Notes: generated by a model from the sequence alone, not told the origin. A DNA stretch of 50,270 bases from Bacteroidales bacterium (GCA_017650305.1 JAGCFD010000024.1:1-50270); one strand, 5' to 3'; counted from the first letter of the stretch, positions 1 to 9,005 are shown. Program-made: numbers and translations.

Positions 1-75
1 ATCACCATCGGAATTCCTTTACGATTAGTTTGTCTCCTTCCTTTAACTGACGATGACAACTATGAAACTGAATAA
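1..75 (+). CDS. 3' end of an edge-truncated gene, unidentified
   Basis: Frame 1 is open from the window edge to a TAA at 73-75, giving a 24-residue tail that starts hydrophobic and ends in an acidic stretch (TDDDNYETE). It is too short to identify. The stop overlaps the ATG at 62 of the next, damaged gene, an arrangement typical of translationally coupled neighbours. Alternatively this frame and the one after the TAA are a single decayed gene, because the downstream coding frame is the same frame 1. Confidence 0.35.
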   Translation: MTIGIPLRLVCLLPLTDDDNYETE

Positions 76-645
76 AAAAAGTTTGGTAATTATTTTACAA
101 AAGACATACTGGTAATTCTGTTAATAGCTACAGTAAGTTTCATACCGTTGAGTATTGGTATGGTTGTTTATAATTGGGATAACACTCCAGATAAATTTAT
201 TAAACGCCACAAATGGGAATATGGCTATGTTGTTTTTCAGCAAATGCAATGAGAGAGTAGAGGAGAGAGTGCACAATATGTTTTAGTTACTAAAAATGGT
301 GACGAATACGATGTCACAGGAGGCCCCCACTGGCTTCCCAACAACAACACGGGCTATCCTGGTTTGAAATATTTGTGCGTCTATGACATAAATAACCCCA
401 AGTCGTTTGCCATTTACTATGATTGTCCGATACTTGATTCTATTCCAAAATTCAGAGCTATTGGAAGTATTAGAAAAATCAAAAAGACTGACCAAATTTT
501 CCGTATTGATTTTGAAATAGATAGTGTCTTAATACTCGATTTTTTTCGAAAAACAATCGAATATGAATTGTGTATCATTCGAATATCAATCGAGTATCCT
601 TGCTCTCATCATCGACGCAACATGCTTACTATGACGATGCAATAA
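62..645 (+). pseudogene. decayed membrane-anchored protein gene (frameshift plus in-frame stop)
   Basis: From the ATG at 62 the frame opens with MKLNK and then breaks in a run of seven A (74-80). Adding one A, or slipping back one base, joins it to a frame encoding a hydrophobic anchor (KDILVILLIATVSFIP) followed by a soluble domain. That frame meets an in-frame TGA at 250-252 and then continues open to the TAA at 643-645. The part after 364 is ordinary-looking coding sequence (KYLCVYDINNPKSF and onward). Two lesions in one gene argue for decay rather than one sequencing error. I do not recognise the family. The restored protein would be about 190 residues: a short basic N-terminus, one membrane segment and an extracytoplasmic domain. 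Programmed slippage on the A run is possible for the first lesion but would not explain the TGA. Confidence 0.55.
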
Positions 646-658
646 GCTTTCAATTTTG

Positions 659-1738
659 TTATTTCAAAGCCTCTTCGTTAAAATTGAAATTAATATCCAA
701 ATGCCCTGCTGCCCCATCTTGACATTGGACACATACTCCTACCGGAAGTGCACCAACATTATACCACCGCGTCAAGTCAACGTATGGGGTTCTGTTATGT
801 CGATTTGGAACAATCCAAATTTCAACCGACTCCGCTTCGCGGACCAGCCACTCCGGAATAACGGATTTTACTTTCCAACGACCGTAAGACATTTTACATA
901 CAACTTCGAAATTCTTCCATTCCTCCTTGACATAAAGATCTTCAACTGGGATTACATTCCCAAAGTATCGAACTTCTTTTATTTTACCCGCAAAAGACAA
1001 TTTTTCGTTTTCACCTCCAGTTTCCCCACCCCATGCCGCAATCAATTCCCGCACTACAGGCATCACCTTTACAATAGGTTTCACATCCCCTTCTCTTACA
1101 GCTTTTTCCACAGAGAAATGAATCCTATTGAAACGCTGAACATTCCGAACCGTGTCGTCTGAACAGGAATGACGGAACGGGTCATTCACAACACCGCCAG
1201 GGAATGCTCCTGAATAAAAAGACCATCCCCATCCGTCCATTATTGGTGGTTCATCGCTGACACATGTGTCACAACGGGCGGTCTTCACAGCCAAACGGTA
1301 CAGTTCCGTCAAAGGAGCCGCCAGACTATCGGGTAACCTAATCGAACGACGTTTGGTCTTTACTTTCTTTACTTCTTCAAAGATAGGATTCCCAGCCGAA
1401 TCGATCATCGCAGAACCATTTGGATTCAGGCGAATACCTGGTATGTTGATAAACGTCTCACACTCCACCAGCGTCAACTTATGAGTCTTATGGCTATAGG
1501 AGTAACCGTAATCGGGTTTTTCAATTCCTGGAATATAAAGACATCCGAAATCATAGTCCTTAACGAGCAAATAATCTTTTCTACACGAATCCCAATAAAG
1601 GAATCTAGCGTCTTTATCATCGTAATAAGGGGCAAACACCCGCTGAGCATGAAGTGCAGTCGGAAAAGCAAAAGAAGTTAGCAAAATAACAACTGTCATT
1701 AACAAGCTGTTATGGATTAGAGATCTTTTGAATATCAT
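659..1738 (-). CDS. secreted protein of unknown function (359 aa)
   Basis: The start at 1738 gives MIFKRSLIHNS followed by a hydrophobic stretch and an A-L-H-A cleavage site before QRVFAPYYDD, a standard Sec signal peptide. ATGs at 1747 and 1756 are in frame, but they lie closer to the -7 box at 1762-1769 and would leave almost no leader. The same frame stays open far upstream into parE, which is only the antisense shadow of a GC-rich gene. The mature part has no motif I recognise. It holds a CDTC pair near the middle and a C-terminal region rich in W, Y and V of beta type. It is convergent with the damaged gene upstream. Periplasmic or outer-membrane-associated location is inferred from the signal peptide. 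Confidence 0.7.
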   Translation of the reverse strand: MIFKRSLIHNSLLMTVVILLTSFAFPTALHAQRVFAPYYDDKDARFLYWDSCRKDYLLVKDYDFGCLYIPGIEKPDYGYSYSHKTHKLTLVECETFINIPGIRLNPNGSAMIDSAGNPIFEEVKKVKTKRRSIRLPDSLAAPLTELYRLAVKTARCDTCVSDEPPIMDGWGWSFYSGAFPGGVVNDPFRHSCSDDTVRNVQRFNRIHFSVEKAVREGDVKPIVKVMPVVRELIAAWGGETGGENEKLSFAGKIKEVRYFGNVIPVEDLYVKEEWKNFEVVCKMSYGRWKVKSVIPEWLVREAESVEIWIVPNRHNRTPYVDLTRWYNVGALPVGVCVQCQDGAAGHLDINFNFNEEALK

Positions 1739-1761
1739 CTTTAACATTGGAATCATTTCGG

Positions 1762-1769
1762 CAAAAGTA
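1762..1769 (-). promoter_or_regulatory. -7 box of the secreted protein gene
   Basis: The minus strand reads TACTTTTG followed by C, matching the Bacteroidota primary sigma consensus TAnnTTTG. It ends 24 nt before the ATG at 1738. Confidence 0.6.
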
Positions 1770-1844
1770 CAAAATTTTGCGTCGCTACAATGCGAAAAAA
1801 AATGTGTTCGACCCTGGCTACGACATCTGCATCCGTATTTTTTG

Positions 1845-1852
1845 TATTTTTG
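1845..1852 (+). promoter_or_regulatory. -7 box upstream of parE
   Basis: TATTTTTG followed by C matches the Bacteroidota -7 consensus. It lies 108 nt before the parE ATG, so the leader is about 100 nt long and contains the palindrome at 1893-1922. Confidence 0.6.
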
Positions 1853-1892
1853 CGCTCCTTTCAAAAGAAGGGGCAAAACCATTATGTAACGT

Positions 1893-1922
1893 TGTAGAGA
1901 CGCGCTATGGCACGTCTCTACA
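1893..1922 (+). repeat. REP-like palindrome (TGTAGAGACG type)
   Basis: Two 13-nt arms, TGTAGAGACGCGC (1893-1905) and GCACGTCTCTACA (1910-1922), pair with one mismatch around a TATG loop. There is no T-tract, so it is not a simple terminator. It lies in the parE leader. Palindromes with GTAGAGACG arms are familiar as dispersed intergenic elements in several bacterial phyla, so a REP-like element is likelier than a gene-specific regulatory hairpin. Only this one copy is in the window. Confidence 0.55.
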
Positions 1923-1960
1923 GACCGCAAAACCTGATTTGACAATTGTAAGACAGTGAT

Positions 1961-3796
1961 ATGGCAGATTATCAAGATGATAACATTATAACCCTGAATT
2001 GGTACGAGCACATCCGGACAAGACCCGGCATGTACATCGGCAAGAAGGGCGACGGCTCGTCGCACGACGACGGCATCTACGTGCTCCTGAAGGAGGTGAT
2101 GGACAACGCCATCGACGAGTTCATGAACGGCTACGGCAAGGTCATCGACATCACCATCAAGGAAAACCGCGTGACCGTGCGCGACTACGGCCGCGGCATC
2201 CCCTTGAACAAGGTGGTCGATTGCTACTCCAAGATGAACACGGGCCGCAACTTCAAGGGCGATTTCGCTTCCATCGGCATGAACGGCGTGGGCGTGAAGG
2301 CGGTGAACGCGCTCTCCACGCACCTGCTCGTGCAAAGCGTGCGCGACGGCCAGATGAAAAGAGCCGAGTTCTCCGCCGGCCTCCTGACCAAGGAGTACCC
2401 CATCGAGGCGACCGACGAGAAGAACGGCACGATGGCCTCCTTCCTCCCCGACAACACCATCTTTGAGAACTACGAATGGTACACCGAATACATCGAGAAT
2501 CTGCTCTGGAACTACGTCTATCTGAACCGCGGCCTGACCATCAACTTCAACGGCAAACGCTTTTACTCCAAAAACGGCCTCTTGGATTTGCTCAACAAAA
2601 AAGTGGGCGACAACGCCCTGTATGAGCCTATCTACCTGAAAGACGACAACTTCGAGTTCGCCATGGTCCACACCAACCGGAAATACGGCGAGGAGTACTA
2701 CACGTTCGTCAACAGCCAGTACACGGAGCACGGCGGCACCCACCAGCAGGCCATGCGCGAAGCCATCGTCAAGACCTTCCGCGACTTCTTCAAGAAGAAC
2801 TTCGAGCCCGGAGATGTCAGAAATTCTATAGTCGCCAACATGTCCATCAAGGTCAAAGACCCCATCTTCGACTCCCAGACCAAAACCAAGTTAGGTTCCG
2901 AGCACATGGAGCCAGGTGGGCAGACCATCCGCAACTACGTCAACGACATGATCGGCCGTCTGTTAGACAACTATCTGCACAAAAATCTGGAAGTGGCAGA
3001 TGTGATTCTAAAGAAGATTCAGGAAGCCGAGAAAGAGCGTACCGCCATTGCCAACTTGAAAAAGCAGTCGAAGGAGATACAGAAAAAGGTAAGCCTGCAC
3101 AACAGCAAGTTGCGCGATTGCCGTTACCATTTCAACACCAATGATGCCAGAGGGTTGGAGACCATGATTTTCATCACGGAGGGCGATTCCGCATCAGGCT
3201 CCATCACCCAGTCTCGTGATGCCAACACCCAAGCGGTATTCAGCCTGATGGGCAAGCCTGCCAACGTTATCAAAACCAAAAGTGCTATCTACAACAACGA
3301 AGAACTCAGTCTGTTACAAGCTGCCCTCAACCTTGAAGACGGCATTGACGGCCTACGATACAACAACATTGTCATAGCCACTGATGCTGATGTGGACGGC
3401 ATGCACATCCGCCTCCTGTTGTTGGCTTTCTTCCTCAAACTCTTTCCAGATGTGGTGCGCTCCGGCCATGTCTATGTGCTTCAAACTCCGCTGTTCCGTG
3501 TCCGCAACAAGAAAGAGACCATTTATTGTTATTCAGAGCTGGAGAAGGTAAATGCTATCCGCAAATTGGGCAACAAGCCTGAGATTACCCGATTCAAAGG
3601 TCTGGGCGAAATCGACCCCAAGGAATTCAAAGGCTTTATTGGAAAATCCATCCGCCTTGAGCCAGTAGTTCTGAATCCCAATAGCAACATCGATGATATC
3701 ATCGAGTTCTACATGGGCTTGAACACGCAAGAGCGACAAAACTTCATCATGGAGAACCTCCGTGAAGAGGTGGATAACTTTTCTGAAGAATCATAA
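1961..3796 (+). CDS. parE: DNA topoisomerase IV subunit B (ParE/GyrB family)
   Basis: The 611-residue protein is the ATPase subunit of a type IIA topoisomerase, which decatenates or relaxes DNA with the ParC/GyrA-type subunit. Visible motifs in order: RTRPGMYIG, the GHKL N box in KEVMDNAIDEF near residue 50, DYGRGIP (about 75), GMNGVGVKAVNAL (about 108), the TOPRIM acidic motif EGDSASGS near 407, DADVDGMHIR near 475, and RFKGLGEI close to the end. The length is shorter than GyrB and fits Bacteroidota ParE. The ATG at 1961 is the natural start, since MADYQDDNIITLNWYEHIRTRPGMYIG gives the usual N-terminus. No parC follows; a lipoprotein and tilS do, which is odd for this pair. Base composition is clearly more GC-rich in roughly the first 500 nt than in the rest. 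Confidence 0.92.
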   Translation: MADYQDDNIITLNWYEHIRTRPGMYIGKKGDGSSHDDGIYVLLKEVMDNAIDEFMNGYGKVIDITIKENRVTVRDYGRGIPLNKVVDCYSKMNTGRNFKGDFASIGMNGVGVKAVNALSTHLLVQSVRDGQMKRAEFSAGLLTKEYPIEATDEKNGTMASFLPDNTIFENYEWYTEYIENLLWNYVYLNRGLTINFNGKRFYSKNGLLDLLNKKVGDNALYEPIYLKDDNFEFAMVHTNRKYGEEYYTFVNSQYTEHGGTHQQAMREAIVKTFRDFFKKNFEPGDVRNSIVANMSIKVKDPIFDSQTKTKLGSEHMEPGGQTIRNYVNDMIGRLLDNYLHKNLEVADVILKKIQEAEKERTAIANLKKQSKEIQKKVSLHNSKLRDCRYHFNTNDARGLETMIFITEGDSASGSITQSRDANTQAVFSLMGKPANVIKTKSAIYNNEELSLLQAALNLEDGIDGLRYNNIVIATDADVDGMHIRLLLLAFFLKLFPDVVRSGHVYVLQTPLFRVRNKKETIYCYSELEKVNAIRKLGNKPEITRFKGLGEIDPKEFKGFIGKSIRLEPVVLNPNSNIDDIIEFYMGLNTQERQNFIMENLREEVDNFSEES

Positions 3797-3814
3797 ACTT
3801 AATAAATACGAGTC

Positions 3815-4792
3815 ATGTCAAAGAGAATTTGTTTATTGCTGCTTTGTAGCATTTGTCTGCTACTGACAAGTTGCCGCAACCGGCATCAGGAACCGACAGT
3901 GGAAGAAGCCGACTACGACTATCCCATTGCCATTATTCCTGATACGATCAAGACCAACATTTCCGAAAACGGGGAACTCTACTCAATGGAAGAGACAATG
4001 TTGGAAAACTTCCTGCGTCAGAGTAACAGTTATCAAGGAGAACATTTGACCATCCGCTCCACTTTCCCTGAAGAATGGGGAGTGTTGTGTGTTGAACGTC
4101 TTCCGGAAGGGCGCGAACTTATGCTTGTACAATCCAAAAATCGGGAATGGAAATACCTGCTGGTGACTTCCGGATACGGCACCCAGCGCATCCTCGACTT
4201 GATGCCTGTCGCATTGAATCTGGCGACACAAGAAGGTGATATCTTGGAAACAGAAAGATGGACCACTTATCGCCAACCCGACGGAGCTTTCCGCATCATA
4301 AAAAAATACGACTGGACCCGTTCTGTCACTGGCGCCACCAAACAACAGGTTCTAGCAAACCCGGAAAAATATCATCGCATTCAAACCTATACTGAGCAAT
4401 ATATCATCAACGACATGGGGCATTTCGAAGCAGTGGAAATCGACACTCTGCCTGACTACAAAGCCGTGGTCTTTTTCTACAATCACAATGACAAGCCCGA
4501 ACTCTGGGATGAGTACGTTGAGATGTTGCAATCCTATTGCGAAGAGAACAACATCCTTTTTGAGGAAGTGTACCAAGAGTACAACCGTGTGGTTCTCCAC
4601 AATTACGACATGAGCTTCTCTTTGGAGGCCGACATCACACCCTACACCGAATCGTTGGAACAAGGTCTTGTCTTGCTGTGTAAAGGTCAGGAGCCAAAAA
4701 CCATCCCATTTGGCAGTTTTGAGTACATGAGGATGATTATCAACCGATACTTTCATCTTGACAAACAAGAGTCGTCACGACCAGCTATATGA
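3815..4792 (+). CDS. lipoprotein of unknown function (325 aa)
   Basis: MSKRICLLLLCSICLLLTSC is a type II signal peptide with lipobox LLTSC, so Cys20 would be lipidated and the protein anchored in the envelope. The mature region is acidic and has no recognised domain; it alternates predicted beta segments with helices and has no internal repeat. It sits 18 nt after parE and its stop overlaps the tilS start by 4 nt (ATGA), so all three are probably one transcript. No function can be inferred from the context. Confidence 0.8.
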   Translation: MSKRICLLLLCSICLLLTSCRNRHQEPTVEEADYDYPIAIIPDTIKTNISENGELYSMEETMLENFLRQSNSYQGEHLTIRSTFPEEWGVLCVERLPEGRELMLVQSKNREWKYLLVTSGYGTQRILDLMPVALNLATQEGDILETERWTTYRQPDGAFRIIKKYDWTRSVTGATKQQVLANPEKYHRIQTYTEQYIINDMGHFEAVEIDTLPDYKAVVFFYNHNDKPELWDEYVEMLQSYCEENNILFEEVYQEYNRVVLHNYDMSFSLEADITPYTESLEQGLVLLCKGQEPKTIPFGSFEYMRMIINRYFHLDKQESSRPAI

Positions 4793-6090
4793 TTGAACGC
4801 TTTCAGAGACAGATGACCCGACTTGTCGGTTGTCCACATGACCGCCGCTATCTGTTGGCAGTCAGTGGTGGCGCTGACTCCATGGTCATGGCACACCTGT
4901 TTCTACTGTCCGATTATCACTTTGCCATTGCGCACTGCAACTTCCATCTGCGGGGTGAGGAATCCAATCGCGACATGTTTTTTGTAAGGCACTGGTCTGA
5001 AGAACATGGTATTACATTTTATGTCAAAGAATTCGACACCTTGTCGGAAAAAGAGCGGACGGGCGAGTCAGTGGAGATGACCGCGCGGCGTTTGCGATAT
5101 CAATGGTTTGAGGAAGTCGGGAAGGATTATGATTTTGTCGTGACAGCCCACCAGGCAGATGATACGGCAGAGACCATTTTGCTCAACCTCACCCGAGGCA
5201 CCGGGCTCAAAGGTCTGACTGGCATTCCGGAGAAATCTGGCAAGCTACTGCGACCTCTTCTCTCTTTTGGTGCCGAAGAAATCCTCCTTTTCGCCCATGA
5301 GCATCATATCGATTTTGTGACAGACGCAACTAATGCCGATGAGCAGATCAGTCGGAACAGAATCCGCCATACCGTAATGCCTGCATTGCGAGCCATCAAC
5401 CCCAGCTTGACCAACACCTTTGCACACAACATAGCCACATTACGACAGCAATACGGCATCTACAAGGCTGCCATTGAGCAAATTATCTCACAAGCTGTCA
5501 CGCAGGACGGAGACACTCTTCGTATCCATCGTGAAGTGATCGAGGCTCTCCCCTATAGAGAAACTGTGTTGTTCGAGATTTTGCAGCCTTACGGCTTTAC
5601 CGATGCCGCAGTGAGAGACATTCTGAAACCCGGGCAAACAGGACGGATCTTCCATGCTCCAGAGCTCATTCTTGTCGCAGACCGCTCAGATTTTGTGGTT
5701 CAACCCATCACGCCGCGAAAAGAAGAACGGGTATTTCAAGACCTTGATTCCTTGAAATCATTTTTTGACATTGAGCTTCAACAGGCACATCCCATTGATC
5801 TTCCTTGCGACAACCGTACTTTCCTTGTTGCGTCCGACAAGCTGAAATTCCCCGTCACGCTACGCACGTGGCGTCATGGCGACTTTTTCTATCCTTTTGG
5901 CGGCAAAGGGAAAAAGAAACTCAGCGATTTTTTCATCGACCAGAAAATCAACAGGTTACAAAAGGAGCAAATTCTTCTTTTCTGTATTGAAGGCGACATT
6001 GCCTGGGTGGTCGGGTACCGCAGTGACGAACGCTACAAAGTTACCGACACGGAGGCACAATACTATCGTATCACACTACCGCAATCATAA
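4789..6090 (+). CDS. tilS: tRNA(Ile)-lysidine synthase TilS
   Basis: It attaches lysine to the C34 wobble base of tRNA-Ile(CAU) using ATP, changing both amino acid identity and codon reading to AUA. The N-type PP-loop SGGADSM is near residue 26, and NFHLRGEESNRD, TAHQADDTAETILLNLTRG and SRNRIRHTVMP are typical of the catalytic domain. The C-terminal TilS domain is also present (RTWRHGDFFYPFGGKGKKKL then SDFFIDQKI). At 433 residues it is full length. The start overlaps the preceding lipoprotein stop by 4 nt, which supports translational coupling. Confidence 0.93.
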   Translation: MIERFQRQMTRLVGCPHDRRYLLAVSGGADSMVMAHLFLLSDYHFAIAHCNFHLRGEESNRDMFFVRHWSEEHGITFYVKEFDTLSEKERTGESVEMTARRLRYQWFEEVGKDYDFVVTAHQADDTAETILLNLTRGTGLKGLTGIPEKSGKLLRPLLSFGAEEILLFAHEHHIDFVTDATNADEQISRNRIRHTVMPALRAINPSLTNTFAHNIATLRQQYGIYKAAIEQIISQAVTQDGDTLRIHREVIEALPYRETVLFEILQPYGFTDAAVRDILKPGQTGRIFHAPELILVADRSDFVVQPITPRKEERVFQDLDSLKSFFDIELQQAHPIDLPCDNRTFLVASDKLKFPVTLRTWRHGDFFYPFGGKGKKKLSDFFIDQKINRLQKEQILLFCIEGDIAWVVGYRSDERYKVTDTEAQYYRITLPQS

Positions 6091-6096
6091 TATTTG

Positions 6097-6104
6097 TACT
6101 TTTG
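6097..6104 (+). promoter_or_regulatory. -7 box of the membrane protein-sufS unit
   Basis: TACTTTTG followed by CGC, 7 nt after the tilS stop and 37 nt before the next ATG. It marks the start of a new transcription unit. Confidence 0.6.
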
Positions 6105-6140
6105 CGCCCAAATTACAATCAGTTCTAATAGAATACGGTC

Positions 6141-6668
6141 ATGCAAATCCCCAACATTCCCCAACCCCCTGCTGTCAAACCGCAACGCACCTTTATCTTG
6201 TGGTTCATGAGCATCTGCTCCATGTTGGATGCTATCAGCAATATTATCACCTACACCTTTCTGATCATCATGCCAGAGCGGATTGCCGAGATGATGCCCA
6301 AGATGGGTGTCACGATGGGAATGAGCAAGGAAAGTGTTGAGCTCCTGATGGAGACTTTTGCCTCCGTCACCACGCCCCAATGGCTCATGTTAATCGGCGT
6401 GGAGGTGCTGATGTTTGTTGGCGTTTTAATCATGATATGGAGACTCCATCAAATTGGTTTTCACCTATATGCCATCGGTCAGCTACTCAACATCCTCATT
6501 ATGAACTTTGTCATTGGCGGAAACATGACGATGGACTTCACTGCCATTCTGACGGTAGTATTCCTGATTGCCATCTACGCCATGCACTTGCGCTATATGC
6601 ATCCGTTGAAAGAACAGCAGCAGGAAGAGACTGACGAAATCACCGAAAACACAAAACAAGATGAATAG
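6141..6668 (+). CDS. four-helix membrane protein of unknown function (175 aa)
   Basis: A Pro-rich cytoplasmic N-terminus is followed by about four hydrophobic helices (residues near 18-43, 81-100, 105-128 and 130-148) and an acidic, charged C-tail. A Met-rich loop separates helices 1 and 2. I do not recognise the family. The stop lies 8 nt inside sufS, so the two genes are translationally linked, but the overlap does not tell the function. Confidence 0.72.
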   Translation: MQIPNIPQPPAVKPQRTFILWFMSICSMLDAISNIITYTFLIIMPERIAEMMPKMGVTMGMSKESVELLMETFASVTTPQWLMLIGVEVLMFVGVLIMIWRLHQIGFHLYAIGQLLNILIMNFVIGGNMTMDFTAILTVVFLIAIYAMHLRYMHPLKEQQQEETDEITENTKQDE

Positions 6669-7863
6669 AGAAGATTTCCCGATATTAACCCAAGAGGTCT
6701 ACAACAGACCTTTAGTCTATTTAGACAATGCAGCGACGACACAAAAACCTCAGGTGGTCATTGATGCTTTGGATCATTATTACAAGAGCATCAACAGTAA
6801 TATTCACCGTGGAGTGCACTATCTTAGTCAGCTGGCCACCAATGAGTTTGAGTTAGCCCGCCGCTGTGTTCAGCAATTCATCAACGCCGCCCATGATTAT
6901 GAGATCATCTTCACGCGCGGGGCCACTGAAGGTATCAACTTGGTGGCGGCCTCTTTCGGCAGGACCTATATTCAGCGTGGCGACGAGATTATCATCTCCG
7001 AGATGGAGCACCACTCCAACATCGTGCCATGGCAGTTCTTATGCGAAGACCGCGGGGCCGTGCTGAAGGTCATCCCGATAAGCGATGAAGGCATGTTGGA
7101 CATGGACTACTACGCAGCGCTTTTCACTGAAAAAACCAAGATTGTAGCTGTAACGCACGTCTCCAACACCTTAGGGACCATCAACAATGTGGCAGAGATA
7201 ATCCGCATCGCGCATGAGCACGGCGTGCCCGTCATGGTTGATGGTGCACAGGCGGTGGCACACGAACCCGTGGATGTGCAGGCTCTCGATTGCGACTTCT
7301 ACTGTTTCTCCGGACATAAGATGTATGCCCCGATGGGCGTGGGCGTGATGTACGGCAAGGAACGATGGCTCAACGAGATGAAACCCTATCAGGGTGGCGG
7401 CGAGATGATCAGCTCCGTGACCTTCGAGAAGACCACCTACAACGATCTGCCGTTCAAGTTCGAGGCAGGCACTCCCTCTGTGGGTGATGTCATCGGTTTG
7501 CGCAAGGCCATTGAATATATGCAGGGCATCGGGATGGAGAAAATCCGAAAACACGAGAGCGATCTTCTTCAGTATGGTATGGAGGCGCTATCCCAGATAG
7601 AGGGAATCCGTTTTATTGGCACGGCACCTCGCAAGGCAGCCGTCATCTCCTTCCTGTTGGGCAACGCACACCCCTACGACGTAGGCGTTCTACTTGATCA
7701 TCAAGGCATTGCTGTACGCACCGGGCACCACTGCACCCAACCTATCATGACTCACTATGGCATCCCTGGCACCGTGCGAGCATCCTTCGCCCTTTATAGC
7801 TCCCATTCAGAAATAGACAGGCTGGTGGAAGCGCTGAACAAAGCAAAATCCATGTTGTTATAA
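6661..7863 (+). CDS. sufS: cysteine desulfurase, SufS type
   Basis: This PLP-dependent enzyme removes sulfur from cysteine to give alanine and a persulfide used for Fe-S cluster assembly; selenocysteine lyase activity is common in the family. YLDNAATTQKP at the N-terminus, HRGVHYLS, the aldimine lysine K220 in FSGHKMYAPMGVG, and the persulfide cysteine C358 in RTGHHCTQPIM place it in the group II (SufS/CsdA) branch. The 400-residue length is typical. No sufB, sufC, sufD or sufU is adjacent, so either the Suf scaffold genes are elsewhere or this is a stand-alone paralogue. It overlaps the upstream membrane-protein gene by 8 nt. Confidence 0.9.
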   Translation: MNREDFPILTQEVYNRPLVYLDNAATTQKPQVVIDALDHYYKSINSNIHRGVHYLSQLATNEFELARRCVQQFINAAHDYEIIFTRGATEGINLVAASFGRTYIQRGDEIIISEMEHHSNIVPWQFLCEDRGAVLKVIPISDEGMLDMDYYAALFTEKTKIVAVTHVSNTLGTINNVAEIIRIAHEHGVPVMVDGAQAVAHEPVDVQALDCDFYCFSGHKMYAPMGVGVMYGKERWLNEMKPYQGGGEMISSVTFEKTTYNDLPFKFEAGTPSVGDVIGLRKAIEYMQGIGMEKIRKHESDLLQYGMEALSQIEGIRFIGTAPRKAAVISFLLGNAHPYDVGVLLDHQGIAVRTGHHCTQPIMTHYGIPGTVRASFALYSSHSEIDRLVEALNKAKSMLL

Positions 7864-7872
7864 ATCAGACCT

Positions 7873-8643
7873 ATGAGTTATGCAGTAATTACCGGCGGCA
7901 GCTCCGGCATCGGACTGGCTTACGCAGAAGAATTGGCCTCACGCCATTTCAACATCTTAATCGTCAGCAATCGTGACGACCTCAACTCTTCTGCCCAACA
8001 ACATTTGCAAACCGAGTACCCCACCCTTGAAGTCAAGACCATGATGATGGACTTGGCCGTTCCTGAGGCTGCACAACAATTGTTCGACTATTGCCAAAAT
8101 CAAAATCTGGATGTAGAAGTGCTGGTCAACAATGCCGGCATGTTCTACTTTGGGGCCACAGTAGAGAAACCCTTGTCTTTATCTCAAAAGATGCTGAACC
8201 TACATGTTCATACTCCCGTTTCACTTTCCATCCTTTTTGGCAAAGCCATGAAAGAGCGTGGGCATGGATATATCCTCAATGCCAGCTCTATCACTGCCTT
8301 CATGAAGTTCCCAACCGTGGCAGTATATGAGAGTACCAAGACTGCCTTGATGTCCTTCAGCTATGCTCTCTCTTCTGAGTTAAAACACCATGGGGTAAAT
8401 GTTTGCTGCGTATGTCCTGGCGCAGTTGACACGGACCTCTACAACCTGCCGGTCAACACTCGTAAATGGCTATGTCGTTTGGGTTTCATGCTGAAACCCC
8501 ATCAAGTTGCCAAGAAGGGAGTACGCGCTCTATTCCGTGGCTGGAAAAGACGCATACCTGGCGTTTGGAGCCGCATCTTTGTTGCGGTGAGCATCATCGC
8601 CCCCGACTGGATTGTGGATATCATCAAGAAGAAATTTGTGTAA
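7873..8643 (+). CDS. short-chain dehydrogenase/reductase
   Basis: A classical SDR of 256 residues. The NAD(P)-binding TGGSSGIG is at residues 7-14, NNAG is near 90, and the catalytic Ser sits in NASSI with YESTK (YxxxK) downstream. An ND-type adenine-binding segment follows strand 2 (SNRDD), which does not decide between NADH and NADPH. The C-terminus is hydrophobic and basic and may associate with the membrane. The substrate is unknown. It follows sufS by 9 nt and is probably co-transcribed. Confidence 0.85.
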   Translation: MSYAVITGGSSGIGLAYAEELASRHFNILIVSNRDDLNSSAQQHLQTEYPTLEVKTMMMDLAVPEAAQQLFDYCQNQNLDVEVLVNNAGMFYFGATVEKPLSLSQKMLNLHVHTPVSLSILFGKAMKERGHGYILNASSITAFMKFPTVAVYESTKTALMSFSYALSSELKHHGVNVCCVCPGAVDTDLYNLPVNTRKWLCRLGFMLKPHQVAKKGVRALFRGWKRRIPGVWSRIFVAVSIIAPDWIVDIIKKKFV

Positions 8644-8684
8644 AATGTAATCTTTCTTTTCCCCTCATCATAAAAAACAACATT

Positions 8685-9005
8685 ATGGCATCTTTCATTT
8701 GTATCTCATTGCTCATCATCATCCCCTTTTTTGTTGGGATGGTCTATTTCATGTATCGCTACATGTTATCCAAATTCCGGGGCGTTAAAGAACGCAGCTA
8801 CGATTTGACGGGAATGATTTTCCTGCTGATCGTGTTCTGCAGCGGGGGAAGCAGTTTTGTAGGACGATTGTTGGAAACATCTGTCACAGAGCCTAACAGC
8901 CGGATGCTCTTCTCTTTGCTCATCACCGTGGTGTTCACTCTCGCGACCTATGTGGTCACCAGGGGGTGTGCCAAGCGCAAGGTGTCTCGGGAAAAAGAGG
9001 CTTAG
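8685..9005 (+). CDS. small membrane protein (106 aa), unknown
   Basis: ATG at 8685 starts a 106-residue protein with about three hydrophobic helices (residues near 3-23, 42-60 and 74-92), a basic cytoplasmic loop (KFRGVKER) and a basic tail. No family recognised. Its TAG at 9003-9005 directly abuts the stop codon of the convergent gene at 9006, with no intergenic base. It is probably the last gene of the sufS unit. Confidence 0.65.
   Translation: MASFICISLLIIIPFFVGMVYFMYRYMLSKFRGVKERSYDLTGMIFLLIVFCSGGSSFVGRLLETSVTEPNSRMLFSLLITVVFTLATYVVTRGCAKRKVSREKEA

Noticed and set aside
74-90. Programmed -1 frameshift on the A7 run
   Set aside because: The P-site shift is possible, but the downstream in-frame TGA at 250 makes simple decay the better reading.
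1739-2743. Upstream extension of the minus-strand secreted-protein frame to about 694 residues
   Set aside because: It lies antisense to parE, crosses the promoter at 1762-1769, and its translation is a Val/His-rich shadow; the signal peptide starts at 1738.
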